Below are positions 17,042-25,825 of a stretch of 64,000 nt of DNA, piece after piece. Made by a program: the position numbers and the translations under genes. The DNA lies in NCBI RefSeq assembly GCF_008704795.1, contig NZ_CP023690.1, positions 8,938,501 through 9,002,500 on the forward strand, written 5' to 3'. The stretch comes from Streptomyces spectabilis (GTDB lineage: Bacteria > Actinomycetota > Actinomycetes > Streptomycetales > Streptomycetaceae). The notes beneath the pieces are model-generated. The model worked only from the letters and a program-made list of their open reading frames with translations, was not told the origin of the DNA and did no database searches. Position 1 is the first letter of the stretch. Each line of letters begins with the position of its first letter.

Positions 17042-17409
17042 GAGGCTCCGCCCCCTCGCGCGCGGTGCGTCCCGCGCATGGTGTGCCGCGGCCCGTGACG
17101 TGCCGCGGGCCTTCGTCTGCCGCTGTCCGGGCGCCGCCCGATGGCGCCCGTCCGGGACCCTACCCCTGCCCCGTGCGGTGCAGTGTGCACGTGCCCGGCG
17201 CCGAGCACTAGGGCGTACGGCGACGTCGCACATGCCACTTCCGTGCGTGACCACGTCAGGAACTCAAGGGGGCCAGATGGCCGCGACAGCTGCGCCTTTG
17301 AGGTGCCAAAAGGAGTGTTTATGCAGGTGAGGGCGGTGTTGTAGGTGTTTATCATCGAGGGGTCCGGCCGGATCGAACCGCGTCCGGCATGAGCGCGAGG
17401 AGCCACGCG
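17042..17409. other. Intergenic region upstream of the Cds1-like gene
   Basis: A 368-bp non-coding stretch between a minus-strand hypothetical gene and the PLP enzyme. It holds a mini-ORF with an excellent ribosome-binding site (listed separately) and two copies of GTGTTTAT at 17315-17322 and 17345-17352, exactly 30 bp apart. The rest is GC-rich without coding signal in any frame that I trust. A regulated promoter with a leader transcript is likely. Confidence 0.5.
17321..17344 (+). CDS. Putative 7-residue leader peptide
   Basis: AAAAGGAG, a 5-bp spacer, then an ATG opens the short frame MQVRAVL followed by TAG. The ribosome-binding site is stronger than that of most real genes in the window. 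The frame lies 65 bp upstream of the Cds1-like gene start, a position typical of attenuator leader peptides. It contains no Cys codon, so classical cysteine attenuation is not indicated. It could equally be chance, or the remains of a longer start. Confidence 0.35.
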   Translation: MQVRAVL

Positions 17410-18546
17410 GTGAGCACCATCCAGCACGACCCGAACGGCGAGCCCGCCGTCACACTCGATGTCGACCGGAGCGACGCGGAGTACCGTTCCTGGCTGAAAG
17501 AAGCCGTACGCAAGGTCCAGGCCGACGCCAACCGTTCGGCCGACACGCATCTGCTGCGCTTCCCGCTGCCCGAGCACTGGGGCATCGACCTGTACCTCAA
17601 GGACGAGTCGACGCATCCGACCGGCAGCCTCAAGCACCGGCTCGCCCGCTCGCTGTTCCTGTACGGACTGTGCAATGGCTGGATCCGCCCGGGACGCCCC
17701 GTGATCGAGGCCTCCAGCGGCTCGACGGCCGTGTCGGAGGCCTACTTCGCGAAGCTGATCGGCGTGCCCTTCATCGCGGTGATGCCGCGCACGACCAGCG
17801 CCGAGAAGTGCCGCCTCATCGAATTCCACGGCGGCCAGTGCCACTTCGTGGACGACTCGCGCACGATGTACGCGGAGTCGGCCGCGCTCGCCGTCGAGAC
17901 CGGCGGCCACTACATGGACCAGTTCACGTACGCGGAACGGGCCACGGACTGGCGCGGCAACAACAACATCGCCGAGTCGATGTACCAGCAGCTGCGCCTC
18001 GAGCGCTATCCGGAGCCCGCGTGGATCGTGGCGACCGCAGGGACGGGCGGCACCTCGGCGACCATCGCGCGCTACGTGCACTACATGCAGCACGACACCC
18101 GCATCTGCGTCGCCGACCCGGACAACTCGTGCTTCTTCGACGGCTGGACGAACCACGACCCGGACGCCACCAGCGACTGCGGCTCCCGCATCGAGGGCAT
18201 CGGCCGCCCCCGCATGGAGCCGAGCTTCGTGCCCGGCGCCATCGACCGCATGATGAAGGTCCCGGACGCGGCGAGCGTCGCCGCCGTCCGCGCCCTGGAG
18301 CAGGTCATCGGCCGCAAGGCGGGCGGCTCGACCGGCACGGGCCTGTGGAGCGCCCTGAAGATCGTCGCCGAGATGGTGGCGGCGGGCCGCACCGGCAGCG
18401 TCGTGACCCTCCTCTGCGACCCCGGCGACCGCTACCTGGACAAGTACTACTCCGACGCGTGGCTCGCCGAGCAGGGCCTGGACATCCGGCCGTACGCGGC
18501 GGCCATAGAGACGCTCCTCACCACGGGCGAGTGGACGCACGCCTGA
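17410..18546 (+). CDS. PLP-dependent cysteine synthase-family protein, Cds1-like
   Basis: About 378 residues of the beta-family (fold type II) PLP enzymes. The Schiff-base Lys is in [15 protein letters not shown]; the substrate-binding loop is [16 protein letters not shown] (the S-G-S/N-T loop); the phosphate-binding glycine-rich loop is [15 protein letters not shown]. The overall form resembles mycobacterial Cds1, an L-cysteine desulfhydrase that makes sulfide and pyruvate, more than CysK or CysM; this is recalled similarity. GTG 17410 is chosen because GAGGAG ends 8 bp before it. The ATG at 17389 lacks such a site. A possible leader peptide lies upstream. Confidence 0.85.
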   Translation: MSTIQHDPNGEPAVTLDVDRSDAEYRSWLKEAVRKVQADANRSADTHLLRFPLPEHWGIDLYLKDESTHPTGSLKHRLARSLFLYGLCNGWIRPGRPVIEASSGSTAVSEAYFAKLIGVPFIAVMPRTTSAEKCRLIEFHGGQCHFVDDSRTMYAESAALAVETGGHYMDQFTYAERATDWRGNNNIAESMYQQLRLERYPEPAWIVATAGTGGTSATIARYVHYMQHDTRICVADPDNSCFFDGWTNHDPDATSDCGSRIEGIGRPRMEPSFVPGAIDRMMKVPDAASVAAVRALEQVIGRKAGGSTGTGLWSALKIVAEMVAAGRTGSVVTLLCDPGDRYLDKYYSDAWLAEQGLDIRPYAAAIETLLTTGEWTHA

Positions 18547-18558
18547 GCCGGACCGGCC

Positions 18559-19038
18559 TCAGGCCTTCGTGCCCGACAGACGGCGGTCCAGGTTCCTGAC
18601 CGCCGTGTCGAAGGACTTGCCCAGGCCCCGGCGGCCGTGCCGGAAGAGGAAGCGCATCAGGCCCCTGGGCTCGACCGCGAAGGTCCACCGCACCCGCGTG
18701 CCGGTGCCGATGGGCGTCAGGTGCCACTCCTCGACCAGGGCGCGGACCCCGGGCGCGTTCGTGACGTCGACGCGGTAGACGTACCGCGTCGAGGCGTCCG
18801 CGGCGAGGATCGTCTCCACCATCCGGAAGCCGCCCTGGAGTTGGACCACCCGGCCCGCGCCGCCCCGCGTGGGCCGGGCGCGGGTGATCGAGCCGAACCA
18901 CGCGGGCCACTGCTCCACGTCCACGGCCAGGGCCTGGAACACCGCCTCCGGCGGCGCGGCCACCTCGCGGACGAAGACGTGCCGCACGGGAGCGGTCACG
19001 AGGAAGTCGAGCCCCACGGGCCTCAGACGGCGTGGCAT
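18559..19038 (-). CDS. SRPBCC (polyketide cyclase/START-like) family protein
   Basis: 159 residues with the helix-grip pattern of SRPBCC proteins. An N-terminal strand leads into APPEAVFQALAVDVEQWPAWFGSI, then strands with RTFAVEPRG-like alternation and a long C-terminal helix (GLGKSFDTAVRNLDRRL). Such proteins bind hydrophobic ligands in a central cavity; no ligand can be named. It has no signal peptide. It converges with the Cds1-like gene with only 12 bp between stops. Confidence 0.85.
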   Translation of the reverse strand: MPRRLRPVGLDFLVTAPVRHVFVREVAAPPEAVFQALAVDVEQWPAWFGSITRARPTRGGAGRVVQLQGGFRMVETILAADASTRYVYRVDVTNAPGVRALVEEWHLTPIGTGTRVRWTFAVEPRGLMRFLFRHGRRGLGKSFDTAVRNLDRRLSGTKA

Positions 19039-19136
19039 CGCACTCAGCCCCCAGCGGACGGCGGTGGTGGAACGAGTACGGTCACCTTAGAGGAGCGCGC
19101 CCGACAACGGCAGGGACCGGCGGACACCGGTCGCCC

Positions 19137-19964
19137 TCAGGCCTCCTCGGCGCTCTCCGGCTCGCCCGCCACGACGAGCCGCAGCTGCTCGGAGATCTCC
19201 GCGCGGGCCTCGGCGGGCAGCCCCGCGTCGGTCACCAGCGTGTCCACCTGCCCCAGCGTGGCGAAGGAACTCAGGCCCACCGTCCCCCACTTGGTGTGGT
19301 CGGCGACCACCACGACCCGGCGCGCGGACTGCACGAGGCGCCGGTTGGTCTCGGCCTCCGCGAGGTTGGGCGTGGACAGACCGGCACCGGCCGCTATGCC
19401 GTGCACGCCGAGGAACAGCACGTCGAAGTGGAGCGCCGCGATCGCCTGGTCGGCGACCGGGCCGACCAGTGAGTCCGACGGCGTGCGCACCCCGCCGGTG
19501 AGCACCACCGTGGCGGCCCCCTGCCGCTGGCCCGAGCTGCGCTGCGCGGCGTGGAAGACGTCCGCGACCCGCACCGAGTTCGTCACCACCGTCAGGTCCG
19601 GCACGTCCAGGAGCCGATGCGCGAGCGCGTACGTCGTCGTACCGCCGGAGAGCGCGATCGCCGTGCCCGGGGCCACCAGGGCCGCCGCGGCGCGCGCGAT
19701 GTCCTCCTTGGCGCTGAGCTCCAGACCCGACTTGGCCTCGAAGCCCGGCTCGTGCGTGCTCGCCTCAGCCACCGGGACGGCGCCGCCGTGGACCTTCTCC
19801 AGGACGCCCTGACGGGCGAGCGCGTCCAGGTCGCGCCGGACCGTCATGTCCGAAACACCCAGTTTCCTGGTGAGTTCGTTGACCCGGACGCCGCCGCGGC
19901 GGCGGACCTCGTCCAGGATCAGGGCGCGGCGCTGCTCCGCGAGGAGGTGCTGGTTCTCACTCAC
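19137..19964 (-). CDS. DeoR/GlpR-family transcriptional regulator
   Basis: 275 residues. The N-terminal DeoR helix-turn-helix is textbook (RGGVRVNELTRKLGVSDMTVRRDLDALARQGVLEKVHGGA). The C-terminal DeoRC sensor domain resembles a ribose-5-phosphate isomerase fold (ALSGGTTTYALAHRL, and KWGTVGLSSFATL near the end). These regulators usually repress sugar catabolic genes and respond to a sugar phosphate. No sugar gene is adjacent, so the target is elsewhere or is the gene itself. GTG start. The 174-bp gap to the next gene shows no distinct operator. Confidence 0.92.
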   Translation of the reverse strand: MSENQHLLAEQRRALILDEVRRRGGVRVNELTRKLGVSDMTVRRDLDALARQGVLEKVHGGAVPVAEASTHEPGFEAKSGLELSAKEDIARAAAALVAPGTAIALSGGTTTYALAHRLLDVPDLTVVTNSVRVADVFHAAQRSSGQRQGAATVVLTGGVRTPSDSLVGPVADQAIAALHFDVLFLGVHGIAAGAGLSTPNLAEAETNRRLVQSARRVVVVADHTKWGTVGLSSFATLGQVDTLVTDAGLPAEARAEISEQLRLVVAGEPESAEEA

Positions 19965-20138
19965 CCCAGGTCCGGCCCTTTCGCCTCGTCACGCCCGTCA
20001 TCAGGTCGCCTCATCCTCGCATGCGCCACCGGTGGATAACGAAGGGGGAGATTACGTGACGGCGGGTGCGCACGGAGCCCCGAGCCGGGATCCTTGGTAC
20101 TCGCAGTCAGCAGCGCACACCTCGGGGGAAGCGGAACA

Positions 20139-22493
20139 GTGGAGCGCGCCACGGCGGGGCAGCCCGCCCATGCCAAGGAACCGGCGTCCGGCACGCCCGC
20201 ACCGGCGGAGCGGATCGCCCTGGAACTACTCGTCCACGGCGTCGGCGGCGCCACGCCGCAGGAGATGCTCGACGACCCCAGGACCGTGCGCATTTCTGGC
20301 GACGGCACCGCGGCCGTCCACCGCCGCGCCGACGACGTGACGGCCGAGTCCCGCCCGGAGGACTACCGCGGCCGCCCCGTCCCGGAGGCGTACGTCTGGT
20401 CCAACCTCACCTCCGGCAACGGCTCACGTGCCCTGTGGCTCCTCCTCCTGCCGTTCATGGTGGTCAACCTCGCGCACTGGATGCGCCCCACCGCACGCCG
20501 CATGAAGCGGGCCGTGCGCGCGTACGGCCTCCTGGTGCGCCTCGTCGCGCTCACCCTCACCGTGCTGCTCGTGGCCGCGGCCTGCGAGATAGCGGTCGAC
20601 CTGGTGGCCTGGCAGTGCGCGGGCACGCGCGCGTGCGTGGCCGACCACTCCTGGCTCGGCTTCCTCGCCCCCGAGGCGGCCGGGGGCGGCGGCTGGTGGT
20701 CGCAGCCGGGGCGCCGCCTCGCGCTCGCCGCGGCCCTGCCCGTCGCACTCACCGGTCTGCTCTGGTACCTGTCCCACCGCACCTGGAGCGCCTACGAGTC
20801 CCAGCAGCCGCTGCCGCACCAGCCCGACCCCGAGGAGGCCGCCCGCAACGCCCTCGGCAGGCCCGGCTTCTGGTACGGACGCCGGCTCGTCGCCCGGCTG
20901 CGTGCCGCCCACACCGCCGCGGGCCTGCTCACGGTCGCCGCCGCCGTGGGCGCGTCCGCCGCCCGGTACGACCGCCGCCCCGGCGGCTCCGCGCTCCTGG
21001 ACGTCCTCGGCTGGGCCCTGCTGGCGGCCCTCGCCGGGTGCGGGGCCTTCGTGGTGTGGGTGGTGTGCCGCAGGGGCCGCAGCGAGCACCGGCTCGACCA
21101 GCGGCTCGACCGCACCCTGGTGCGCTGCCTTCCGCTCGCCGCCCTCGCCCTGCTCGTCCTCGCGGTCCTGTACGCCGGCTGGTCGCGCCCCGACTGGGCC
21201 TCCACGGGCCGCCTTCCGGGCAACGCGACCTTCGGCGGCATCGCCCTCGTCCAGGGCGCCCTGGTGCTCGCCCTCGCGGCCGTCGCCACCGCGCTCCACC
21301 GCAGGGCGCCCGACACGCGCACCGCCGTCCGGGGCCTCGGCGGCCCCGCCGTGGCCATGCTGGCCTGCGCCCTGGGCGGCGTCATGTCCGGCGGCGGCTC
21401 GCAGCGCGTCGCCGACTGGCTGGACGGCAGGGGCGGCACCATCGAAGGGCCGCCCGCCCTCCTCACCTGGCAGGCCTCCGTCATCCCGCCGCTGCTCGTG
21501 GTCGTCGCCGTGCTGTGCGCAGGGCTCGCCGTCAGCACCGCGCGGCAGCTGCGCGTCGAACTCGCCCGCGTGCCGCGCGAGTACCCCGGCGAACGCCCCG
21601 ACACCGCCCGCACCCGGCGCATCGCCGCCAAGCGCGTGAGCGCCACCCTCACCGACCGCGTGCCCCTCATCGTCGGCGTCACTTCGGCCACGACGCTGCT
21701 GCTCGGCGCCGCCGCGCTCGTCGGGGCCTGGGCGAGCGACGAGGTCCCCGGCGAGGCCGCCGAGGGCGCGCCAGGGTTCGTCGAGGGCACCGCGCAGACC
21801 GCGCAGGCGCTCGGCTCCTGGCTGATCGGCTTCGGCTTCATACTGTTCGTGACCTGGGGCCGCCGCGCCTACCGCGACGCGTCGGCGCGCCGCACCATCG
21901 GCATCCTGTGGGACGTCGGCACGTTCTGGCCGCGCGCCGCCCACCCGTTCGCGCCGCCCTGCTACGCCGAGCGCGCCGTGCCCGACCTGACCTGGCGCAT
22001 GCACACCTGGACCCGCGCCACGGGCGGCCGCCTCGTCCTCTCCGGCCACTCCCAGGGCAGCGTCCTGGCCGCCGCCGCGGCCTGGCAGCTGCTGCCGTCC
22101 GTGCGCAAGCGCGTCGCGCTGCTCACCTACGGCTCGCCGCTAGAGCGCCTGTACGGCCGCTGGTTCCCCGCGCACTTCGGGCCCGCCGCGCTCAGCTCCC
22201 TGCACCGCGAGGTCGACTGCTGGCGCAACCTCCACCGCGCCACCGACCCCATCGGCGGCCCCGTGCGGCTGCACGGCGACTGCGGCCCCCAGGTCGACCG
22301 CGCCGCGCTCAGGGACCCGCTCGCCTACGGCCGCACCGCCGAGCACCCGCTGCCCGCGCCGCTGCTCGGCCACGGCGACTACCAGGCCGACCCCGCGTTC
22401 GCCGAGGAGCGCACCCGGCTGCTCGGCCGGCTCAGGCCGGCCGTGCCGCGTCCTGCGCCAGCTCAGGAAGGTCTTCCGGATACAGCAGGGTGA
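20139..22493 (+). CDS. Multi-pass membrane protein with split lipase-like alpha/beta hydrolase
   Basis: 784 residues. The N-terminus has a lipase-like entry strand and oxyanion loop (ALELLVHGVGGATPQEML). About ten hydrophobic helices follow between residues ~100 and ~600. The C-terminal part has GRLVLSGHSQGSVLAAAAAW, a G-H-S-Q-G nucleophile elbow. So the two halves of an alpha/beta hydrolase appear to be separated by a membrane domain. An esterase acting at the cytoplasmic membrane is inferred; the substrate is unknown. GTG 20139 follows GGGGGAA with 8-bp spacing. The 3' end overlaps the convergent beta-helix/AAA+ gene by 62 bp. Confidence 0.82.
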   Translation: MERATAGQPAHAKEPASGTPAPAERIALELLVHGVGGATPQEMLDDPRTVRISGDGTAAVHRRADDVTAESRPEDYRGRPVPEAYVWSNLTSGNGSRALWLLLLPFMVVNLAHWMRPTARRMKRAVRAYGLLVRLVALTLTVLLVAAACEIAVDLVAWQCAGTRACVADHSWLGFLAPEAAGGGGWWSQPGRRLALAAALPVALTGLLWYLSHRTWSAYESQQPLPHQPDPEEAARNALGRPGFWYGRRLVARLRAAHTAAGLLTVAAAVGASAARYDRRPGGSALLDVLGWALLAALAGCGAFVVWVVCRRGRSEHRLDQRLDRTLVRCLPLAALALLVLAVLYAGWSRPDWASTGRLPGNATFGGIALVQGALVLALAAVATALHRRAPDTRTAVRGLGGPAVAMLACALGGVMSGGGSQRVADWLDGRGGTIEGPPALLTWQASVIPPLLVVVAVLCAGLAVSTARQLRVELARVPREYPGERPDTARTRRIAAKRVSATLTDRVPLIVGVTSATTLLLGAAALVGAWASDEVPGEAAEGAPGFVEGTAQTAQALGSWLIGFGFILFVTWGRRAYRDASARRTIGILWDVGTFWPRAAHPFAPPCYAERAVPDLTWRMHTWTRATGGRLVLSGHSQGSVLAAAAAWQLLPSVRKRVALLTYGSPLERLYGRWFPAHFGPAALSSLHREVDCWRNLHRATDPIGGPVRLHGDCGPQVDRAALRDPLAYGRTAEHPLPAPLLGHGDYQADPAFAEERTRLLGRLRPAVPRPAPAQEGLPDTAG

Positions 22494-24855
22494 GGTCGTC
22501 CGTGCTCGGCGCCATCACCTGCGCGACACGGCCCGCGTGGCGCTCCACCATCGCCTCGAACGTCTGCCGCGCGGTGCGGCCGTTGCCGAACGTCGGACCC
22601 TTCGGGATGGCGGTGAAGTACTTCAGGAGCGCCTCGGTGGTGCCCGTGCCGAGCGTGTACTCGTGCTCCTCCGCCTGCTGCTCGACGATGCGGAGGAGTT
22701 CCTCGGCGTCGTAGTCGCCGAACGTGATGGTGCGCGAGAAGCGGGAGGCCACCCCGGGGTTGACCGATAGGAAGCGGTTCATCTCCTCCGTGTAGCCCGC
22801 GACGATCACCACGACCGCCTCGCGGTGGTCCTCCATCAGCTTCACGAGCGTGTCGATCGCCTCCCGGCCGAAGTCGCGCCCGGAGTCCTCCGGCGAGAGC
22901 GCGTACGCCTCGTCGATGAACAGCACGCCGCCACGGGCCTTCTCGAACGCCTCCTGGGTGCGGATGGCCGTGGAGCCGATGTGCTCGCCCACCAGGTCCA
23001 CGCGCGACACCTCGACGAGATGGCCGCGCTCCAGGACGCCGAGAGAGGCCAGGATCTCGCCGTAGAGCCGCGCCACGGTCGTCTTGCCCGTGCCGGGGGA
23101 GCCGGTGAACACCAGGTGGCGGCGGACGGACGCGGCCTTGAGGCCCGCCTCCTGGCGGCGCCGCCCCACCTCGATCATGTCGGTGAGCGCCCGCACCTCG
23201 CGCTTGACGCTCTCCAGGCCCACCAGTGTGTCCAGCTCCCCGAGCACGGCCTTGGACGAGCGGGACGGCTCCGGCGCGGGCCGCGCGGGCGGCTGCTCGG
23301 TGACGCGCGGCTCGGGCACCGCGCCGAGGAGGCCCGCCGACTGCGTGGCCGTCTGCACGGCCGCCTCGGGCGCGGCGGGCCGCACGCTGGCGCTCTCGTC
23401 GCTGGTGCACTCCTCGACGAGCGGGCCGTCCTCCGCGAATTCGTAGCCGCCGCGCGCGCACCGCTCCGTGCGGCACCGCTTCAGCGTCGTACGGCAGCCG
23501 TCCAGGACGTGGAAGCCGTAGCCGCCGCTGCCGACGACCTTGCAGCGCTGAAAGGTGCCGCGTCCGCCCGCCGAGACGTAGAAGCCCGCCTCGGCGGGGG
23601 AGGTGACGGTGCACCGCTCGATGGTCGGGTCGGCGCCCTTGGTGACGATCACGCCGGTCTGCGTGCCGTCCACGGTGCAGTCCGCGAGAACGCCGCCGCT
23701 GCCGTGGTCGCGGAACCACGCGCCGGTCGCCGCCTCCCGGATGCGCACGTCGTCCAGCTGGGCGGTCGCGCCGTCGCTCACCGACACCGCCGTGTTGCGC
23801 ACCTGCGTCAGATCACTGTCTATGACGTCGACGCGCGAGCCCCGGTCGAGGACGAACAGCGCGTCCGGCACGTCGTGCACCCGGCACGACTCCAGGACGG
23901 CCGTCGCGCCGTCGCTGACCCACACCGCCGGGTAGTCGCCCGTGCTGTCGTGGATCTCGCACTGATTGGCGTCCACGCGCGTGCCCGGGTCCCACACCGA
24001 CAGGCCGTTGCGCCCGAACTCGCGCACCGTGCTCCGCGTCAGCGTGAGGACCGAGCGCGAGCGCAGGTCGATCGCGTTCTCCGGGATGTCGTGGATGCGG
24101 CAGTCGGCGAGGGTGAGGACCGCGTCCGTGTCGAGCGTGACGCCGTCGGACGTCGTGCGGTGCACCGCGCAGTCGGTGAGATGGGCCGTGGCGCGCGCGG
24201 TGATCTGCACGCCCGCGCCCTTGACCTCGTACACCTCGCAGCCGACGGCCTCCAGGCCGCTGTACTCGCCGGTGACCGAAAGGCCCGCCCCCGAGGTGTG
24301 GTGGACCCGGCAGCGCTCGAGGCGCGGATGGCCGCCGCCGCGCACCGCGACCCCGGACTGGCCCGCGGCGACGACCTCGCACTCCTCGAACACGCCGCCT
24401 CCGCCGTCGAGTACGGCGATGCCGATGCCGCCCGCGTTGTCGACCGTGCAGCGGCGCAGGGTGGGCCGTGCGCCGCCGCGGACCTCGATGCCGGCCGCGG
24501 AGCGCGTCATCACGCGGATGTCCGTGAGCTCCGGCGCGCCGTCCTCGACGAGCAGCGCGGGCGCGGCCGAGTCCTGGCCCTCGATGTGCAGGTCCTGCAC
24601 GACGGCGGAGGCCCGCACCGTCAGGGGCACGCCGTCGACCGGCGCGATGCGCACGGAGCCGGGGGAGCCCTCGGGGCCGCGCAGCGTGACCCCCCGCTGG
24701 ACGACGAGGTTCTCGCGGTACGTCCCCGGGGCGACTGTCAGGACGTCCCCGTCGCCCGCGGCCTCCAAGGCGGCGGTCAGCGATGCGTACTCTCCCGTGC
24801 GGCGCCGCCACCGCGACGTACCGGTGTGCGTCACCTGGACCGTGCCCTGTGCCAT
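22432..24855 (-). CDS. Right-handed parallel beta-helix protein fused to a CbxX/EccA-like AAA+ ATPase
   Basis: 807 residues in two parts. Residues ~20-490 are some 20 short parallel beta-helix rungs with repeated patterns of the type R-C-x-V-x-x-x-x-x-x-G-V/I-x-V (pectate-lyase-like, PbH1). After a Pro-rich linker, residues ~540-790 are an AAA+ ATPase of the CbxX/CfqX type. Walker A is TGSPGTGKTT, Walker B is GGVLFIDEAYAL, and the sensor/Arg region is VASRFSRTITF. EccA of type VII secretion and rubisco activase CbbX share this ATPase class. No ESX gene is in view. It may remodel a protein recognised by the beta-helix. Confidence 0.88.
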   Translation of the reverse strand: MAQGTVQVTHTGTSRWRRRTGEYASLTAALEAAGDGDVLTVAPGTYRENLVVQRGVTLRGPEGSPGSVRIAPVDGVPLTVRASAVVQDLHIEGQDSAAPALLVEDGAPELTDIRVMTRSAAGIEVRGGARPTLRRCTVDNAGGIGIAVLDGGGGVFEECEVVAAGQSGVAVRGGGHPRLERCRVHHTSGAGLSVTGEYSGLEAVGCEVYEVKGAGVQITARATAHLTDCAVHRTTSDGVTLDTDAVLTLADCRIHDIPENAIDLRSRSVLTLTRSTVREFGRNGLSVWDPGTRVDANQCEIHDSTGDYPAVWVSDGATAVLESCRVHDVPDALFVLDRGSRVDVIDSDLTQVRNTAVSVSDGATAQLDDVRIREAATGAWFRDHGSGGVLADCTVDGTQTGVIVTKGADPTIERCTVTSPAEAGFYVSAGGRGTFQRCKVVGSGGYGFHVLDGCRTTLKRCRTERCARGGYEFAEDGPLVEECTSDESASVRPAAPEAAVQTATQSAGLLGAVPEPRVTEQPPARPAPEPSRSSKAVLGELDTLVGLESVKREVRALTDMIEVGRRRQEAGLKAASVRRHLVFTGSPGTGKTTVARLYGEILASLGVLERGHLVEVSRVDLVGEHIGSTAIRTQEAFEKARGGVLFIDEAYALSPEDSGRDFGREAIDTLVKLMEDHREAVVVIVAGYTEEMNRFLSVNPGVASRFSRTITFGDYDAEELLRIVEQQAEEHEYTLGTGTTEALLKYFTAIPKGPTFGNGRTARQTFEAMVERHAGRVAQVMAPSTDDLTLLYPEDLPELAQDAARPA

Positions 24856-24987
24856 GGAGTTGCTCTGCCCCCACCTCGACGTACGCGGGACCTCGCGCCC
24901 GCGCGCGAGGAGGCCGAAGAGTTGGCCCGCTCCACCGTAGCGCGCGCGGCGCGGGGGAGTTGACCCGATGGGCAGGCTCTCAGCAGC

Positions 24988-25593
24988 TCAAGCGCCCGTA
25001 CCGGTCTTCCCCCAGTCCGGTCCCGCCTGCTCCCAGGCCTGGTCCCAGCGGGCGTGGCGCCGCTGGACGATGCGCCACAGGAGCAGCCGCCTGGCGCCTT
25101 CGACGAGACCGGCGCCCGCGAGGGCGGCGCCGAATCCGGCGAGGGCCGCGTGGGTCGTCGCGGTGGCCGGGTCGAGCGGGCGGCCGACGACGCGGCCGTG
25201 CCGGTCGGTCCAGACGGTGAACCGGTCGCCGGGCCGCGGCGACTTGAGCTCTGACGCGACCGCGCCCGCGTGCCCCGAGCCGTCCGGCCCTCTCCAGGCG
25301 GCGAGCACGCGGCGCTGCGCGTCCCGCGCCGACGAGGTCTCCGGGTCGGGGTCGAGGGGCGCCTTGTCGAGCTTCTTCAGGACGGTGGCCGTCACGACGT
25401 GCCGGGCTTCGCGCTGGGCCTCCACCGAGCGCAGCAGCGCGTCATTGGTCAGGCTGCCCGTCACCGCGCCGACCACCGGGGCCGCGACGACGATGAGCAC
25501 GAGGGCGACCAGGGCCACCCAGGCCTCGGCCAGGTCCGTCCCGCGGCGCAGTGGATTGCGGCGCCAGCGCCAGAGTCCGGCGATCGCTCGCAC
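24988..25593 (-). CDS. Rv1733c-family membrane protein
   Basis: 201 residues with two transmembrane helices, one near residues 22-46 (EAWVALVALVLIVVAAPVVGAVTG) and one near 148-168. They flank an extracytoplasmic domain containing GDRFTVWTDRHGRVVGRPLDP, the segment I associate with the actinobacterial Rv1733c family. The basic tail is cytoplasmic. Rv1733c is a dormancy-regulon antigen of unknown biochemical function; Streptomyces carry several paralogues. GTG start preceded by an AGGGGG-rich site. It lies 132 bp upstream of the beta-helix/AAA+ gene on the same strand. Confidence 0.83.
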   Translation of the reverse strand: MRAIAGLWRWRRNPLRRGTDLAEAWVALVALVLIVVAAPVVGAVTGSLTNDALLRSVEAQREARHVVTATVLKKLDKAPLDPDPETSSARDAQRRVLAAWRGPDGSGHAGAVASELKSPRPGDRFTVWTDRHGRVVGRPLDPATATTHAALAGFGAALAGAGLVEGARRLLLWRIVQRRHARWDQAWEQAGPDWGKTGTGA

Positions 25594-25825
25594 GGTCCTG
25601 CACCCCCTTCCGCGTCCGTCACCACGGCCCTAACCGTGAACGGCACGGCTCACGCGTGGGTCACGAGAACTGAGGATGGCATCACCCTCCTTCTCGTCGC
25701 TTTCCGGACTCGTCCCGGTGAGGCCCGCGCGGGCGCTCGCCGGTGCTTTCCAGCGAGTCCCCGAGGGGGTCCCGACAGACCTCAACGACCTTGTCCCGCC
25801 TTCGAGTTCCCCGCGCCCGTCCTGT

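Noticed and set aside
22432..24855. Type VII secretion locus suggested by the EccA-like ATPase
   Set aside because: No EsxA/B-type WXG100 protein, EccB-E or mycosin gene occurs anywhere in the window.
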